Assembly (NCBI RefSeq): GCF_019399895.1
Contig: NC_091871.1
Location: 5,237,001 to 5,301,000 of the forward strand
Source of the DNA: Cardiocondyla obscurior
Taxonomy: Eukaryota; Arthropoda; Insecta; Hymenoptera; Formicidae
Direction: 5' to 3'
Length of the DNA stretch: 64,000 nt
Numbering within the stretch: the stretch's first letter is position 1; every line of letters starts with the position of its first letter. Made by a program: the position numbers and the translations under genes. Under the pieces are notes generated by a model, which searched no databases, was not told the origin of the DNA, and worked only from the letters and a program-made list of their open reading frames with translations. Below, one piece after another: positions 40,271 through 52,724 of this stretch.

Positions 40271-41216
40271 TTCCTTGAATATCCCTTAAATCTTTATTTA
40301 TTAATTGTAGAATTTATTAATACAATAAAAAAATTAAAATTATAGATACTCATTGATCTATAATTATTAATATATTGGTTTATTCGCTCACTAATATCTT
40401 TAATGTTATTTACCTTTCTGGGTTAAAATATTGTAATCAATACATATTATTTAAAGTTGCACGTTCATAACACACTTTTGTTATTATCATGAAAGTAAAC
40501 GATTATTATCACGAGTTCATTATTGCATCTTAAATATTTCGCCTACATTTTTAATACCATAAACTATATTCACTTGTTCCTACAAAATTGTGCATTGTCA
40601 ACATGACGCTTCTAGTTTCTCTATTTTGGCTTCATTTTGGGTTCAACGCGTGTTACTGTGCTCTGTCGCGCTGCCATCTGAACTGTGGAGCAGCTACAGC
40701 CGTTATTGATTATTTGCACGCAGATATATAGAATGCGTATATGTATGTATTTTCCTGTGTGATATCGATAATTTCTCTGTTTCTATCTTAAAACATAACA
40801 CATTTGAATTAAAAGAAATTAATATTAAAATTACAAAATGATAAAATACTTAATTAACAAAATTTATTCACTTTTTATAGTTTTGTATATAAGTTTTGCA
40901 ATCCACATGTACTAAAAAAAATTATTCCATAAAAATAATTGTGTTTAATGGTTCGTTCATTAATGTAATTAAATATCACTTAATACAAAAGTGATAGAAT
41001 ATTTTTCTGTTTATTATATTATTCTTAAAAGAATATTATAAATTACGTACTAAGAAATAACTTAAGAATAATACGATATTAAAGGATATTCAAGTAATCT
41101 GGTTTTGGAAACTGTTGGTATGTGGTATTATTATGTATCTTTTGTATATTAACAGCAATTAAAGTTAAAGAAATTTTTGTACGTGGAATATTTAATCTAC
41201 GTATAAGTCTCACGTT
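40271..41216. other. Intergenic: FRMD8 promoter side and eIF4A3 3' flank
   Basis: The stretch at 40.6-40.7 kb is locally richer in C and G and sits about 350 bases upstream of the FRMD8 start, so it is the likely FRMD8 promoter. From 40.75 to 41.2 kb the sequence is AT-rich and probably holds the eIF4A3 3' untranslated region. No core motif was clear enough to call. Confidence 0.4.
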
Positions 41217-43509
41217 TTATATTAAATCCGCCACGTTCATCGGCATTTCATCTATTTGCGTAGAATAATATTGCTCGATATCTCGAAGAATTCTTATATC
41301 GTCAGTTTTTACAAAGTTTATCGACACACCTTTACGGCCAAAACGTCCCGATCGACCTATTCTGTGAATATACAATTCACGATTGTTGGGCAAATCGTAA
41401 TTAATTACAAGAGACACCTGCTGAACGTCGATTCCTCTCGCCCACACATCTGTCGTGATCAATACACGGCTGTAAAGAGAGAAAAAAAACATTATATAAT
41501 TTCTTATAAATATTTTTTAATTGTAATATATATATTTATTATTGGAATTTGATTATACCTTTGACCAGATCGAAACTCTTTCATTATATTATCGCGCTCT
41601 TTCTGAGGCATATCTCCATGCATAGAACATACTGTGAAATTAGCTTCGCGCATTTTCTCCGTCAACCAATCTACTTTACGTTTAGTATTACAAAAAATAA
41701 CTGCTTGCGTTATCGTTAATGTGTCATATAAATCACAAAGTGTGTCAAATTTCCACTCTTCTCGTTCTACAGCAACAAAGAACTGCTTGATGCCTTCCAA
41801 AGTCAATTCATCACTGAAATTATAAATAATTAAAATAACATACACACATATTTAATAATAAAACCGCAGAAAAATAATTTACCGTTTGACAAGAATGCGA
41901 ATAGGGTCTGTCATAAATTTACTAGTCATCTCTAGAATTTCGTGCGGTAAAGTTGCCGAAACTAGAACAACTTGTGTCGCTGGTGGGAGATATCGATACA
42001 CATCATAAATTTGTTCTTTGAAGCCCTTGTTCAACATTTCGTCAGATTCGTCCAACACCAGCATCTTGATAGCTCTAGTCCTAAGTACTCGCCTTTTGAT
42101 CATATCTAAGTATTTTTACATTATAAATTAATTAGTACTAATAATATTTTTCGATCCTTACATACATATAAATTATGTTACTTACCAAAAACTCTACCAG
42201 GAGTCCCAGATACAACATGTTGACCATAATCAAGCTTTCTAATATCTTCTCCAAGATTTGTACCACCAATACAGGCATGACATTGTACATTCATAAAATC
42301 TCCCAATGCAAGAATAACCTTTTGGATTTGAGTGGCAAGTTCTCGAGTTGGGGATAAAACCAGAACTTGAGTTTCCCGTACTGTTGTATCCAGAGACTGC
42401 AATATTGCAATTGAAAAGGTAGCAGTTTTGCCTGTACCAGATTGTGCCTGAGCTATCACATCTCTGCCCTTCATAATAGGTTTGATAGACCGTTGCTGTA
42501 TAGCCGACGGTTTCTCAAAACCTGAAAAAAAAAGAAAGAAAATTCAATATTATTATATACATCAGTGCTCGGAATTAGTAGTCCAGTTCGGCCGATTTCT
42601 AATCGTCTCCGCCTTCGGTCCCCCACTATCGCTCGAAGCTCGACGGCCGGCTGCCGATCGCCCGCGAGACGCTTTAACTTAGGAGCGTTCCTATTTATAT
42701 TCACGTTAAAATCATACACTTTATTAAATAATTAATAAAATTCTTTTTTTTATTAATAATTCATATAATTACATATTACTAATTTCTTATTATTAACATT
42801 TTTATTATTTTAATAATTATTTTACTGTGTAGCAGAGTTTCAAATATATTAAATTATATATTTTAAAATACATTTTTATATGTTTAAAACTCGGCCACAC
42901 AGTAATTTAATAAAAATAATAAAAATGATAATAAGAAATTAGTAATATGTACGTAATTATACGAGTTATTAATTAAAAAAAAATTTATTAATTATTTATT
43001 AAAGTGTATAATTTCTGCGTGAATATACATAGAAACGCTTGAGTTAAAGCGTCTCCCAGGCGATCGGCAGCCGGCCGTTGAGCTTCGAGCGATAGTGAAG
43101 GACCGAAGGCGGAGACAATCAGAAATCGGCCAAATTGGACTACTAATTCCGAGCGCTAATATACATATATACAAACATAAGTCTAAGTAAGTTATTGATG
43201 ACCGATTAAAGATTGCCATAATTATTATCTTTATGGATAAAAAAATACGATTTGCGTTTATTATACATGTAAAATGCTTTTGTAACAATTTATAACGATT
43301 TAATTGAAATAAATAAAACCGCACAAAAGTAAGGTTAACTCCGAAGAATATCCGGTGAACTACGTACCGTACGCGTAGATCCCGCGTAGTAACTCGTCGC
43401 GAAGACCCATGTTGTCAAAGGTAGGAATAACTTCGACATCTTCGCTGGTTTCGAACTCGACGTTCGATAAATCTTCTGTTTGCGCTACACGCCGTGATTT
43501 CTCCGCCAT
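41217..43509 (-). CDS. eIF4A3: Eukaryotic initiation factor 4A-III, exon-junction-complex RNA helicase
   Basis: A DEAD-box ATPase that clamps RNA as the core of the exon junction complex, marking spliced mRNAs in the nucleus for export, localisation and nonsense-mediated decay. Five exons join in phase: 43368-43509, 42186-42521, 41883-42105, 41559-41813 and 41217-41469. They encode 402 residues (human 411). Visible motifs in order: Q motif GFEKPSAIQQRSIKP (about 48-62), motif I AQSGTGKT (73-80), PTRELA, TPGR, motif II DESD (178-181), SAT (209-211), VIFCNTKR, ARGIDV and HRIGRSGR. The C-terminus MPMNVADLI is typical of eIF4A3 and separates it from eIF4A1. Motif II has Ser where the usual box has Ala. 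Intron 1 carries a 596-base inverted-repeat element. The gene is head to head with BUB3, whose start is 566 bases away. Confidence 0.97.
42563..43158. mobile_element. hAT-type MITE with long terminal inverted repeats
   Basis: A 596-base element in intron 1 of eIF4A3. It is flanked by identical 8-base direct repeats, ATATACAT, at 42555-42562 and 43159-43166. The ends are CAGTGCTCGG on the left and the complement of TAGCGCTCGG on the right. Almost the whole element is two long complementary arms, 42563-42840 and 42886-43158, with a loop of about 45 bases. The arms share a GC-rich outer part with a TATCGCTCGAAGCTC core and an AT-rich inner part. An 8-base target duplication with CAGTG-type ends is characteristic of the hAT superfamily. 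There is no transposase frame, so it is non-autonomous. In the pre-mRNA it could form a long hairpin. Confidence 0.9.
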
Positions 43510-44075
43510 TTCGGAAAAAACGAGGTGGACAGAATTAGATGCGACAGAAAGAATCAACAATGGTCGGCAATTGGCGTCACTGGCGTGCTTCTCACTTTAC
43601 TCCACAAACTTTTCCGTTTCCACGCTTCGGTGTTATGTCGCCACTGTTGCTGCAAACGTAACCGAAAAGACACGAAAAGACGTGGTAGGGGACCCTGCCG
43701 CGATTCTGTAGTCTTTCAAACTTTATTTTTTAATTACAGGAAAGTTACACGTGTCAAATAATCGCTGCCAATAGTATCAAATACGATTTAGACGTTTTCT
43801 TTTTAAACGTAACGCTCATCCGTTTTGTATCAAGTAGGTAAAATATGTATAGGAAATATTGGTTTTCGAGCAGATTCATAGGTTATATTTACAAAAACTT
43901 ATTGCAGCTTGTGTTAACACGACACGCCGGTCGGTTTTTATTGTAGAAATATTTTTCCTTCACTCGTTTTGCTACTGTGATTTCACAGATTCTACAGGTT
44001 CCACTTATGTTAGTCAGACTCACTCGATGAGCTTCTCTCACTTGGAAATATTGTTGCAGAATACCTCTGGCAAGG
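43510..44075. promoter_or_regulatory. Shared intergenic region between eIF4A3 and BUB3 (bidirectional promoter)
   Basis: The start codons of eIF4A3 (minus) and BUB3 (plus) face away from each other across 566 bases. The eIF4A3-proximal half (43510-43720) is relatively GC-rich with CACGAAAAGACGTGG-like words; the BUB3-proximal half is AT-richer. No TATA box stands out at a fixed distance from either start, as expected for housekeeping promoters. The bidirectional role is inferred from layout. Confidence 0.6.
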
Positions 44076-45304
44076 ATGGAGTCCAGGACTGAATTTAAAA
44101 TAAAGTCACCACCGAGTGATGCAATTTCTGCGGTTGAATTTGGACCAAACTCCACACAGTTCCTTCTAGTTTCGTCGTGGGATAGTACAGTCAGACTGTA
44201 TGACATACATGCTAACACTATGAGGCTAAAGTACAATCATGACCTGCCAGTATTAGATGTTGCATTTCAGGTAGCTAAAACTACTTATTTTTTTTTATTA
44301 TGCAATTTTTAGCGTTATTAGTATTAATAATTGTGAAATTAACGAAATGTTCTTATCATTGATTACAGGATGCTGTTCATGCATATAGTGGTGGTTTAGG
44401 GAATACTCTAAAAATGTATGACATAAATAGCAATACTGGTACTATCTTTTTTAATATTACTATTTAAGTTTTCTTTATATCACAAATACATGTATTATAT
44501 ATATTTATTATAGAATCAATAATGGGCACACATGAAAAACCAATCAGAAAAATTGAATATTGTGCAGCTGTAAATGCAATATTAACTGGTGGTTGGGATG
44601 CTGCAGTAAAACTGTGGGATCCACGTACACCTACCTGTGTTGGAAGTTATTTGCAACCTGATGTAGTCCTTGCCTTATCTGTGTGTGGTGACAAATTTGT
44701 CGTTGGCACAGCAAAACGAAAAGTTTGCATTTGGGATTTGAGAAATATGGCCGGCATGTTTCAGAGACGAGAAAGCAGCTTAAAATATCAAACGCGTTGC
44801 ATAAAAGGTTTCCCTAATGAACAGGTATGTTTATCCTTTATAATTCTACATACATTCTTTCATTACATTCTGCATATATTACTTTAATTTTTTATTTAGG
44901 GATATGTATTAAGCAGCATAGAAGGTCGAGTTGCCGTCGAATATCTCGATACCATGCCAGAAGCTCAGAAGAAGAAATATGCATTTAAGTGTCACAGAAT
45001 AAAGGAAAATAATGTCGAGCACATTTATCCAGTGAATGCAATTAGTTTCCATTCTGCATATAACACATTTGCTACTGGAGGCTCGGATGGTTATGTGAAT
45101 ATCTGGGACGGTTTTAATAAGAAAAGGCTGTGTCAATTTCATCGATATAATGCTGGCGTGGCTGCACTGAGTTTTAGTCATGATGGTTCTGTTCTCGCGA
45201 TAGGTGTTTCATATTTAAATGAAGCTGAAATTCCGCCGGGTGGCAGTGATGAGCGAGAAATTTATATAAGATACGTCAACGATCAAGAAACTAAGCCGAA
45301 ATAA
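44076..45304 (+). CDS. BUB3: Mitotic checkpoint protein BUB3
   Basis: BUB3 is a seven-bladed WD40 propeller that binds the GLEBS motifs of BUB1 and BUBR1. It brings them to phosphorylated KNL1 at unattached kinetochores. Exons 44076-44270, 44369-44438, 44514-44824 and 44900-45304 have GT-AG borders and matching phases. They encode 326 residues (human 328). Recognisable WD40 segments include SSWDSTVRLYDI, GGWDAAVKLWDPR, VGTAKRKVCIWDLRNM and GGSDGYVNIWDGFNKKRL. The conserved IEGRVAVEYLD segment is present, and the C-terminus has the PPGGSDEREIYIRYV stretch shared with BUB3 from other animals. The start is the first in-frame ATG, giving MESRTEFKI. A 5' untranslated exon may exist upstream but was not resolved. 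Confidence 0.97.
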
Positions 45305-45485
45305 AACAAATTTATACCAAATGCTATAAATACAGTGAAAAAAAATGTGTGATTAGAAACTGGTGGATTTCCCATGTATTACAGTGAAGTAAAATAGCAG
45401 AAATTTATTCTGTGAATAATTGTAAATATTTTGATTATTAATTTATATACTTTTCATGAGAAAATAATATAGCATGTCGACTCGC

Positions 45486-45491
45486 AATAAA
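45486..45491 (+). terminator. BUB3 polyadenylation signal
   Basis: AATAAA lies 182 bases after the BUB3 stop codon, in an AT-rich 3' region, and is the first well-placed signal. Use is inferred. Confidence 0.45.
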
Positions 45492-47167
45492 GTCAGTAAA
45501 ATATAAATTTTATAAATGGATTCTCGTTTATAAACGTATTTTTGTTTATTAAAGTATTCGCGTTTAATTTTCAGGAAATAAATTTGATTTGTACCGGTAC
45601 AGATTTTTACATTTATATATTCTCATCTCGATATGATATCACGGTACTTTTTTTTTTATTCAATTAGATACCATATTCATATTTTCATGGTGGTTCGTTT
45701 TATAGATAAATTTTTATAGATGACTTGATTGTATCTATCATACATTATAAAAATATAAATAAGCTGAAATAAAAATCATAAGCTGTATAAAATTTATATA
45801 TCTACTAAATAATTTTATATTATACATAATACAATAATTGCAAACAAGCTATAAAATTATAAAGAATAAATTTTTTTTAATACAATGCAGTGTTGTAATT
45901 AACATGATTACATGAATTCCGAAAACTCCGAAAATTAATCATTAAAAGGACAAATTTGTATTGTCAAAAAAAGCAAAGTTTTTTGTGAAATATTGCAAAA
46001 TATGAAGAAGGCATTAAATTTCCAAATACGAAATGCGATAAATTAATTAATTCCCTTCTTTGTTATCACATAAATTTTATATTTTAACTGTTTACATAAA
46101 TTTGTGGCACAGCATTTAAAATTATATACAAAATATTTAAAACTATTCAATCGTAAGATGCTGAAATGCAGACAAAACAAGTATATAAATCTTTTTTAAC
46201 ATATACAACTGTAATATGCTACTGTTAATAATTAATTGTGATATAAACTTATTATAGAAATATAACGATGGCGAATCTTTTTACGATGTTCTAAATTTTA
46301 TTGTCGATATTGATTGCAGTCTTTATAAATAAACGTAAATTAGTCATTGCAGCATCAAACCAATATAGGTGTATTGATTGAATTAAATATCTGATTTTCC
46401 GGCGAAACTTATTTTATAAACTGTACATTATTTCTACATTTTACATAGGCTTAAGAAAATTATTATTCTCTTGAGTATTTTGATTTTCAAAATAAAGAGT
46501 GCCGTATACACGATTATACACACGATTTCAAATATGAATGATACCACTGCTTGTCCACTTTTATCGTAGAAGTTTTAACATAATTAAGGCAAGTAAGAAA
46601 ATTTATGTTTTTATTTAAACTTTTAATTATATACTTAAATATCATTTTTAAAAATCATACTTTAATATTATTCGATCAATGTGTAAGATACATGTATTAC
46701 ATCTCTCCAACTTTTCCAACGATTTTTATAATGATCGGAATAACAATATGTACATAATATTTAACAATTTGTACTAATGACTTCCTGTGTTGCGTTTGGC
46801 AACATGCCTTCGTAAATTGACCACCTATTCTTCTTATATTGTTAATAATGCATTTACTGCAATATTATTTTATATTCTTGCTATTGACGATGCTTTATGC
46901 ACAAATTTACAATTCTTTTGCCAAGTAAAGTTTTAAAATGTAAGCTGACATTATTTATCTATCATTAAAATCATTTGTGTTAAACGATATAATAATTAGT
47001 AATTATAATTATTATTTATATAATTACGAATTAATATTGCTGATTATTAATCGATAATTAATATAAATGATTTTGATAACAGTCAAGCAATAATTATAAT
47101 TAATAATTCTAATTGTTCGGTAGTATTTTGTAATAATAGACTTTCAATGTTATGTGTTCCATTAATC
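45492..47167. other. AT-rich intergenic region between BUB3 and SLC25A42
   Basis: The two genes converge here, so the interval contains both 3' ends. It is strongly AT-rich, and around 46980-47120 ATTAATTATAATTATT-like words make many short palindromes. I see no gene or element. Confidence 0.6.
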
Positions 47168-48957
47168 TTACGTATCTTCGCTTATAACTTTCCTTAAAGT
47201 GTCCCGTATTGTATCATGCGTGGCAAAACTGATTCCAACAGCAATAGGACCCTTTACCCAATTCATGCTCAAGCCTTTGTAAAAAGCCATTATTCCTTCT
47301 TCCCTGTAACGTGTATAATGTATGTTAACTAATTTATCGTTTTGTTGTTACATTCTATTATTATGTCTTTCAGTACTTACGTATAAATTTTCGCGATAGT
47401 TGACGTGATCGTGTGATAATGCTGGCCCTTGATCGCCGACGTCTGCATTCTTCGCCGCACAATGTCCAGTGGGTAGCTGCTTGTCTGACCGACCATTCCA
47501 GCGATGCCGCCGCAAATGAGAGAGGTCGAGAATCCCGGAATAGTCACCGTGTACACTGTTCATCGACACGTAGCCATCATCGAACATGAAGCACGCAGCA
47601 CTTCGAAATACGCCGCCGGTCGGGCTTGTCTCGCGTCGCTATTAAAGTTAGTACCGTCCCAATATCAGGGGAAACAGGGTGCCCCCGACGTGCCCCATCG
47701 GTACCCTGCTTTACGATCATATACAACAGCCACTCTCATTCGTATAACCCTCGATTGTCTTTTTTTCGCATGTTGTATGTGTATGTGTGTATATATTTGA
47801 GTACAAGCACCGCCACCGTCGACGGGCATCAAGAGGATTCATGTGAACGGAATCGACTCACCGCTAAATAAGTTTCTCAGCATGTCGTACGTGAAGAAAC
47901 TGCAGCCGGCGTATGGGATGGCACCAAGAATCGTAGCGGTGAATCCACGGTAATACGCCAATATTCCTTCCTGTTTATACATTCGCGAGAACGCCTGGCG
48001 CAAAGTCTTGTATTCGGCCTTCAAAGTCACTGCCATTCTTGCCCGCATCAAGTCTAAAGGGTACGTCATGGTCTGCGATGTCACGCCCGCGAGTGCGCCG
48101 GCCAAAAAGCTCGCCCATGGCTTTTCTCTGCAAATATTTATAACGCAGAAATTAAACCTGCACACTGTATCACTTAAATTGTTAAACGCTTTCTTTGTTT
48201 GTTAAAGCTGTTCCTGAATTTTTCATATACCTTTCCGCGCCGTTAATATTCAGAATTCTTTTCCATTGTTCGTGCGCCGTGAATTGCACCGCCGAATATG
48301 GCACTATCCTAACCATGGTAGCGCTATTTCCACGCCACAGGCTAAGAAGGCCTTCGGTGCGCATCGCTGTAGTTAAAAATCCTATCGCTGCCCTGGCCGA
48401 GTAGGGTTGCTTCGAAATTTGGAAATTAATCTTTGTACGGTCTAATGGTGCTATCGTAGTTTTCGCTATAGCTCCTGCTATCGCGCCGGACACCAGACTC
48501 GTCCAGACCCTTTGGGTATTCGAAATCTCCTTTCCAGTAGATTTTTTCTGTTTGCTCTGTAACGTACATAATATTACTCTTGTTTATACATAAAAGTATA
48601 GATTATAAATATACTTATTAAATATATTTAGCTAACAATAATATTAATCTTTTTGATAAGAATAGTTGAACTTTTATATTAATTAATATAGCATAATAAA
48701 TATATTTTTCTTACTGTAACGTCCACATCTTGCCTCTCCATTGGCGGGGCTAATGTGGTAGTCGACGTGGTGTGTTTTCCAATCGGTAGCACGGATACCT
48801 GAATACGTTCAAGAACCGCTTGACCACCCTCTCCAGGACGGGTTGCATGCCCACTCATCTCTGGCACACCCTGTTGCTCCGCTTCCGATGGACTTTCATG
48901 CAAATTGCCGTTCTCCTTTTCGTATTGATGACATGTATGAGCCGACACGGGATAACT
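47168..48957 (-). CDS. SLC25A42: Mitochondrial coenzyme A carrier, SLC25A42 family
   Basis: An inner-membrane carrier of the SLC25 family. The human orthologue imports coenzyme A into the matrix in exchange for adenosine 3',5'-diphosphate and adenine nucleotides. Five minus-strand exons join in phase: 48715-48957, 48231-48556, 47862-48127, 47381-47555 and 47168-47303. The three carrier repeats are visible from their signatures PLDRTKINFQ, PLDLMRARMA and PLDIVRRRMQ, each after a Gly-rich helix (SGAIAGAIAKT, AGALAGVTSQT, CGGIAGMVGQT). The end shows YKGLSMNWVKGPIAVGISF, diagnostic for this subfamily. The first listed exon is open through its acceptor. The first in-frame ATG, at 48858, gives 348 residues; human has 318. 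An upstream coding or untranslated exon may lie between 49 and 52.3 kb. The N-terminal 60 residues are polar and not conserved. Confidence 0.93.
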
Positions 48958-51900
48958 CTGCAAATATATTCGTTTTACGAAATCAGACATTCACAAAAAA
49001 TTTATCTATCTCTTTAAACTTTTTTTCAATTTCCGTATAATTAATCTTGATTTACTGTTGACAATTGTGCGCTTAATCACTCAAGTTTCTGATATAATTC
49101 GTGATATGATATCCTTTTAACGATTTATTATCTTACAAAACGGAATAAATTTCTATGGAAGACCGGTAATATTGATAAAAGAATATATACTTTAAAAATA
49201 TTATTAACCTTCCGATATAGAAGAAAGATAACAACGACTGATTCTTAAGAGGCAGGAAGGGAGAGCTTAAATTTAATATTATCGTGCTTGCAGTTAGATA
49301 ATGCTGACGTCAAGAAGACCAAAGTGCAAACTATAGAAGCTGTACTTTACAAAGATGTAAATCAAAATAAAAAAATAATTTTTTTGTACGCATGTCCGCA
49401 TGCGATGATATTCGCATAAAACTCTAGTGTTATCAAGTGCTATCAATTTTTATACTTTATATTTAAAGATGGAAAACAAAAATGTATAGGCTACAAAATG
49501 AGTTCTTCTTTCAAGTAGTTTCATAACGTTATTATTTATGTAAAGCACAAAAATCGGAAACTAGCACGATAAATAACAATTGACGAGAAAGCAATGCTTG
49601 CGACACAATGATAAGAATTATCTTCGGTTACATTTTTTACGTAAGCATTATAGTTTCTTGTTATCAACCGCAAGTTTATAAAAAGCATAATAAGAACGAA
49701 TTAAATTGATAATTTTTGCATAACAATTCGCATCGATATTTCTGCTTGTGAGACACGTATGCACAAAGCAAATTAGATAATCGTTTTTCACATCTATATA
49801 CGACAGACTAAAAATATCTCCAAAGTATCGTCTTATCGGCCGCCATGCCAATTAGAATTCCGTAAGAGATTTTACTAAATAGATATCGCAACTTATTATT
49901 TAAATTTAAAATAATAAAAAAAATATGAAAAAAAAGAGACCTATAATATACAAAGGTTGCTGATACAAAAAGTCTTATCGTTTTATTTTTTTTCTATCGT
50001 GTTACTAATATGGCATATTTATTGCAACATCAAAACTTACTTTTGTGAAATAATAAGCAACCAGTTTATCATCAATAAGAAAAAAAATTTTGCATATAAC
50101 AGTAGAAAATAGAAAATTTTTTTGTATTTGTATTAATCAGAAATTTTAATCCTTTTTGGAGTCAAATTTAAAACAAAAACCGAAAAATATTTTATATTAA
50201 TTTTGTCGAGCATTTGCTTGTGACATGTTATCAAATACTAAATGAGAACGGTTTTTATAATTTGTGAAAAAGTTTCCATAGTTATATAATAGCTACATTT
50301 GCTAGAAACCTTATCTCTCTCATTTTTGCGTGCATGCGTTCTTACCACGTGTTACAGCATGATAATCATTACGCATTCACGAGAAGATAGATGAGTGCGT
50401 TTGTGCGTCGTCATACGACGAACGTCATTGAAATAATCTGCTGTATATTAATTCTCAAGACGAGTGAGACTTTTGCAAAGAAAACTCGAGAAATTCAGGA
50501 GAGATCTGCGCAACGCGATTTGAGTAAATTATCTATTTTACAAATGGACCGAGACCTTGGGCGTATTTTTAAGCTTCGCTGGAGTTTCTAATATTATTTA
50601 TGGGATTGCATTCGGGAACGAGTATTACGATTTCTCCATCTCGGAATTAGTTAAGCGAGCATCTGAAATTTCAAAATGCACGGATGAAAGGAATTTGTGA
50701 AAATTTAATATATGATTTTGAAATAGGTAATTTCATTAATAAGCAATGAGAAACGGAAATTCAAGGTAAATGCTAGATTCTTACTACGTGTTCTGCGGTT
50801 TAGAGCGTCAGGTATTTTCTCGGAGTAGCAAGTCAGCGAAAATCAAGTCTAATTCTCGAAATGACTCTGATTCGGTATAAAACGCCCATCGAAATGCAAC
50901 GCCGTGAACAAGCAATGTGAGGATATTATGTAACACTTGTTATCGGCGTAACACTTGAAAATGTGTTTACGAACAAAGATACGAAGAAGACGGTGAAATG
51001 AAATGAATTGATTACGCTATTGGTAGCACGTGGAAGCGAATTGCGATGTGTAAAGCGCATGTAAGATTATCACGTATAAAGCCACACCGTAGGCTACTGC
51101 GAACAAACATCTAAGATTTCAATGTATGCGATTAACAAATGCTTTAATTATTGAGATCACAAAAAATTTATCAACGATTCTTGTTTAGTTTACTTATATT
51201 AATAATCGTTAATAAATTTTTAATGATATTTGTTGACTTAAAAATTTCGAAAGCAATCCATATTTTAATAAAATAACATCTCTCTAGTCAGACGTTAAAA
51301 ATAACTACTCATAAATTGAAGATCAATGTCAAGCTATGGTACCAATGGTCATCTTGTTTCAAATCAATTATCCCGCAAACGGAGTATCAGAAATTCTAAA
51401 AACAACCAGTTGAAAGAGTTGAAAACTGACGTCAGATGTATTAGCAATAATCTTAAGTCAATATAATCGCGCTTATTGGAATGATTGGAATGATAGGAGA
51501 TGATAGGAGTTGATAAAATATTCTCTAATGACTTAATGACAACGTGGAAAAGTTCAAATGACATGCCCACTCTTTCAGACCTTTGGACTTTGGTTTCTCT
51601 TGCCAAGGCTGCAATCAAGCAAAATATTGATATAAAAAGCCACAAACATTGGTATTCTGCTAAAATAGTTCATCGAAACGTTTTTCGTCGTTCGATTTCG
51701 TGATTCTAGTTGGGATGGTAAGAAACCGCCGAGCAGTGTAAGCTGAGCGTTAAAGCAACGACGTAGAATCCAGTGCACACGTATACACGGCCATGCCGGA
51801 TGCGTTTTATTTACGCGATATGCGTGGATTGTCGAATCTATCGCAGAAATGATCTAGGCGGAAACGGTGAATTCCAACCGTCGATTGCGTCATAATCGAC

Positions 51901-52463
51901 CCACCTTCACGCGAGGTAATCGAAAACCACCGTGTCCTCTTCTATTTTGCTTAAAAAATACCAAAGTGTCGTTCGCGACGAGCATCGAAGCACGCAGCAG
52001 CGAGACGAGAAAGAGAAAGAGAGAGAGAAAGAGAGAATAGATAAGTAAATAAATGAGTAGGAGAGATCAAATGCGATCTGCTCGTTTTCGATTAGCATTT
52101 TCCGCGGCGCAAATAAGCTGAGAACCAACCTCGTCGTCTGCGCTCCAGATGACCGTGCTGTAATTCGAATCTCTCTGACACGCACATCCACATCAGCTTG
52201 CAGACTATCGTAGACTGATCACGGACGATGGACTTCATGGACTGTGATCACTGTGACGAACTGCGGTCAATCCCACGATTCCTGATGTCACGAAACACTC
52301 AGCGACCTCAACCGGACTCAGCTGTTTGCTAGCTGTTGCTAGACGACTTATTTTAGCATGTAAATACGCGTCTCTCACAACTGAGGTCGCCACTCGCTTG
52401 TTTTTTGAGCGCGACGAAAAAGACAATTGTACGATTTGTACGCGTAATTTTCTGCTGGCGAGG
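48958..52463. other. Upstream flank or first intron of SLC25A42; no other gene seen
   Basis: Mostly AT-rich up to about 51.7 kb, becoming more mixed with GC and GA repeats (52007-52036) around 51.75-52.3 kb. The latter is the likely promoter area for SLC25A42 (minus) and the THAP frame (plus). Short frames such as 51364-51645 on the minus strand show no domain. Confidence 0.5.
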
Positions 52464-52724
52464 ATGGTTCTTCGGTATTGTTACATCTGCAAAGAAATAG
52501 AAATAAACGACAATAAGATATCTGTGCATCGGCAACAATCTCTAACGAAGAATTTTACGGTAACGTGCTAATTCACAATCTAACTTGTGCTCTTTTTCTG
52601 ATTGCCAAAAAGTGAGGAACTTAGAAAAAAGTGGTTCGAGTTTGTTGGACACGAAGTAACTGAAAACTATGTGATTTGCAGCAAACACTTTGTAAAATTC
52701 GATTTTATGTATATACTTGAATGA
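52464..52724 (+). CDS. Short THAP-domain protein or THAP gene remnant
   Basis: Two plus-strand exons, 52464-52559 and 52617-52724, flank a 57-base intron (GTAACG to GTGAG) and join in phase 0. They encode 67 residues with a C2CH THAP zinc-finger pattern: Cys6 and Cys9 (RYCYICKE), a 43-residue spacer, then Cys53 and His56 (VICSKHF). The invariant Trp is at 38 (ELRKKWFEFVG), and the ISVHR strand and HFVKFDF end are in place. THAP domains bind DNA and occur in transcription factors and in P-element-type transposases. The frame stops right after KFDFMYILE, before the usual AVPTIF-like end, so this is either the first exons of a longer gene (GTATAT at 52709 could be a donor) or a truncated copy. 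The short length and weak intron make function doubtful. Confidence 0.6.

Noticed and set aside
46980..47120. AT-rich palindromic words as a possible transposon end
   Set aside because: The palindromes are short and follow from the ATTAATTA composition; no paired ends or target duplication were found.
47504..47871. Plus-strand frames over the SLC25A42 exons
   Set aside because: They are shadows of the minus-strand carrier exons, which have conserved motifs and matching phases.
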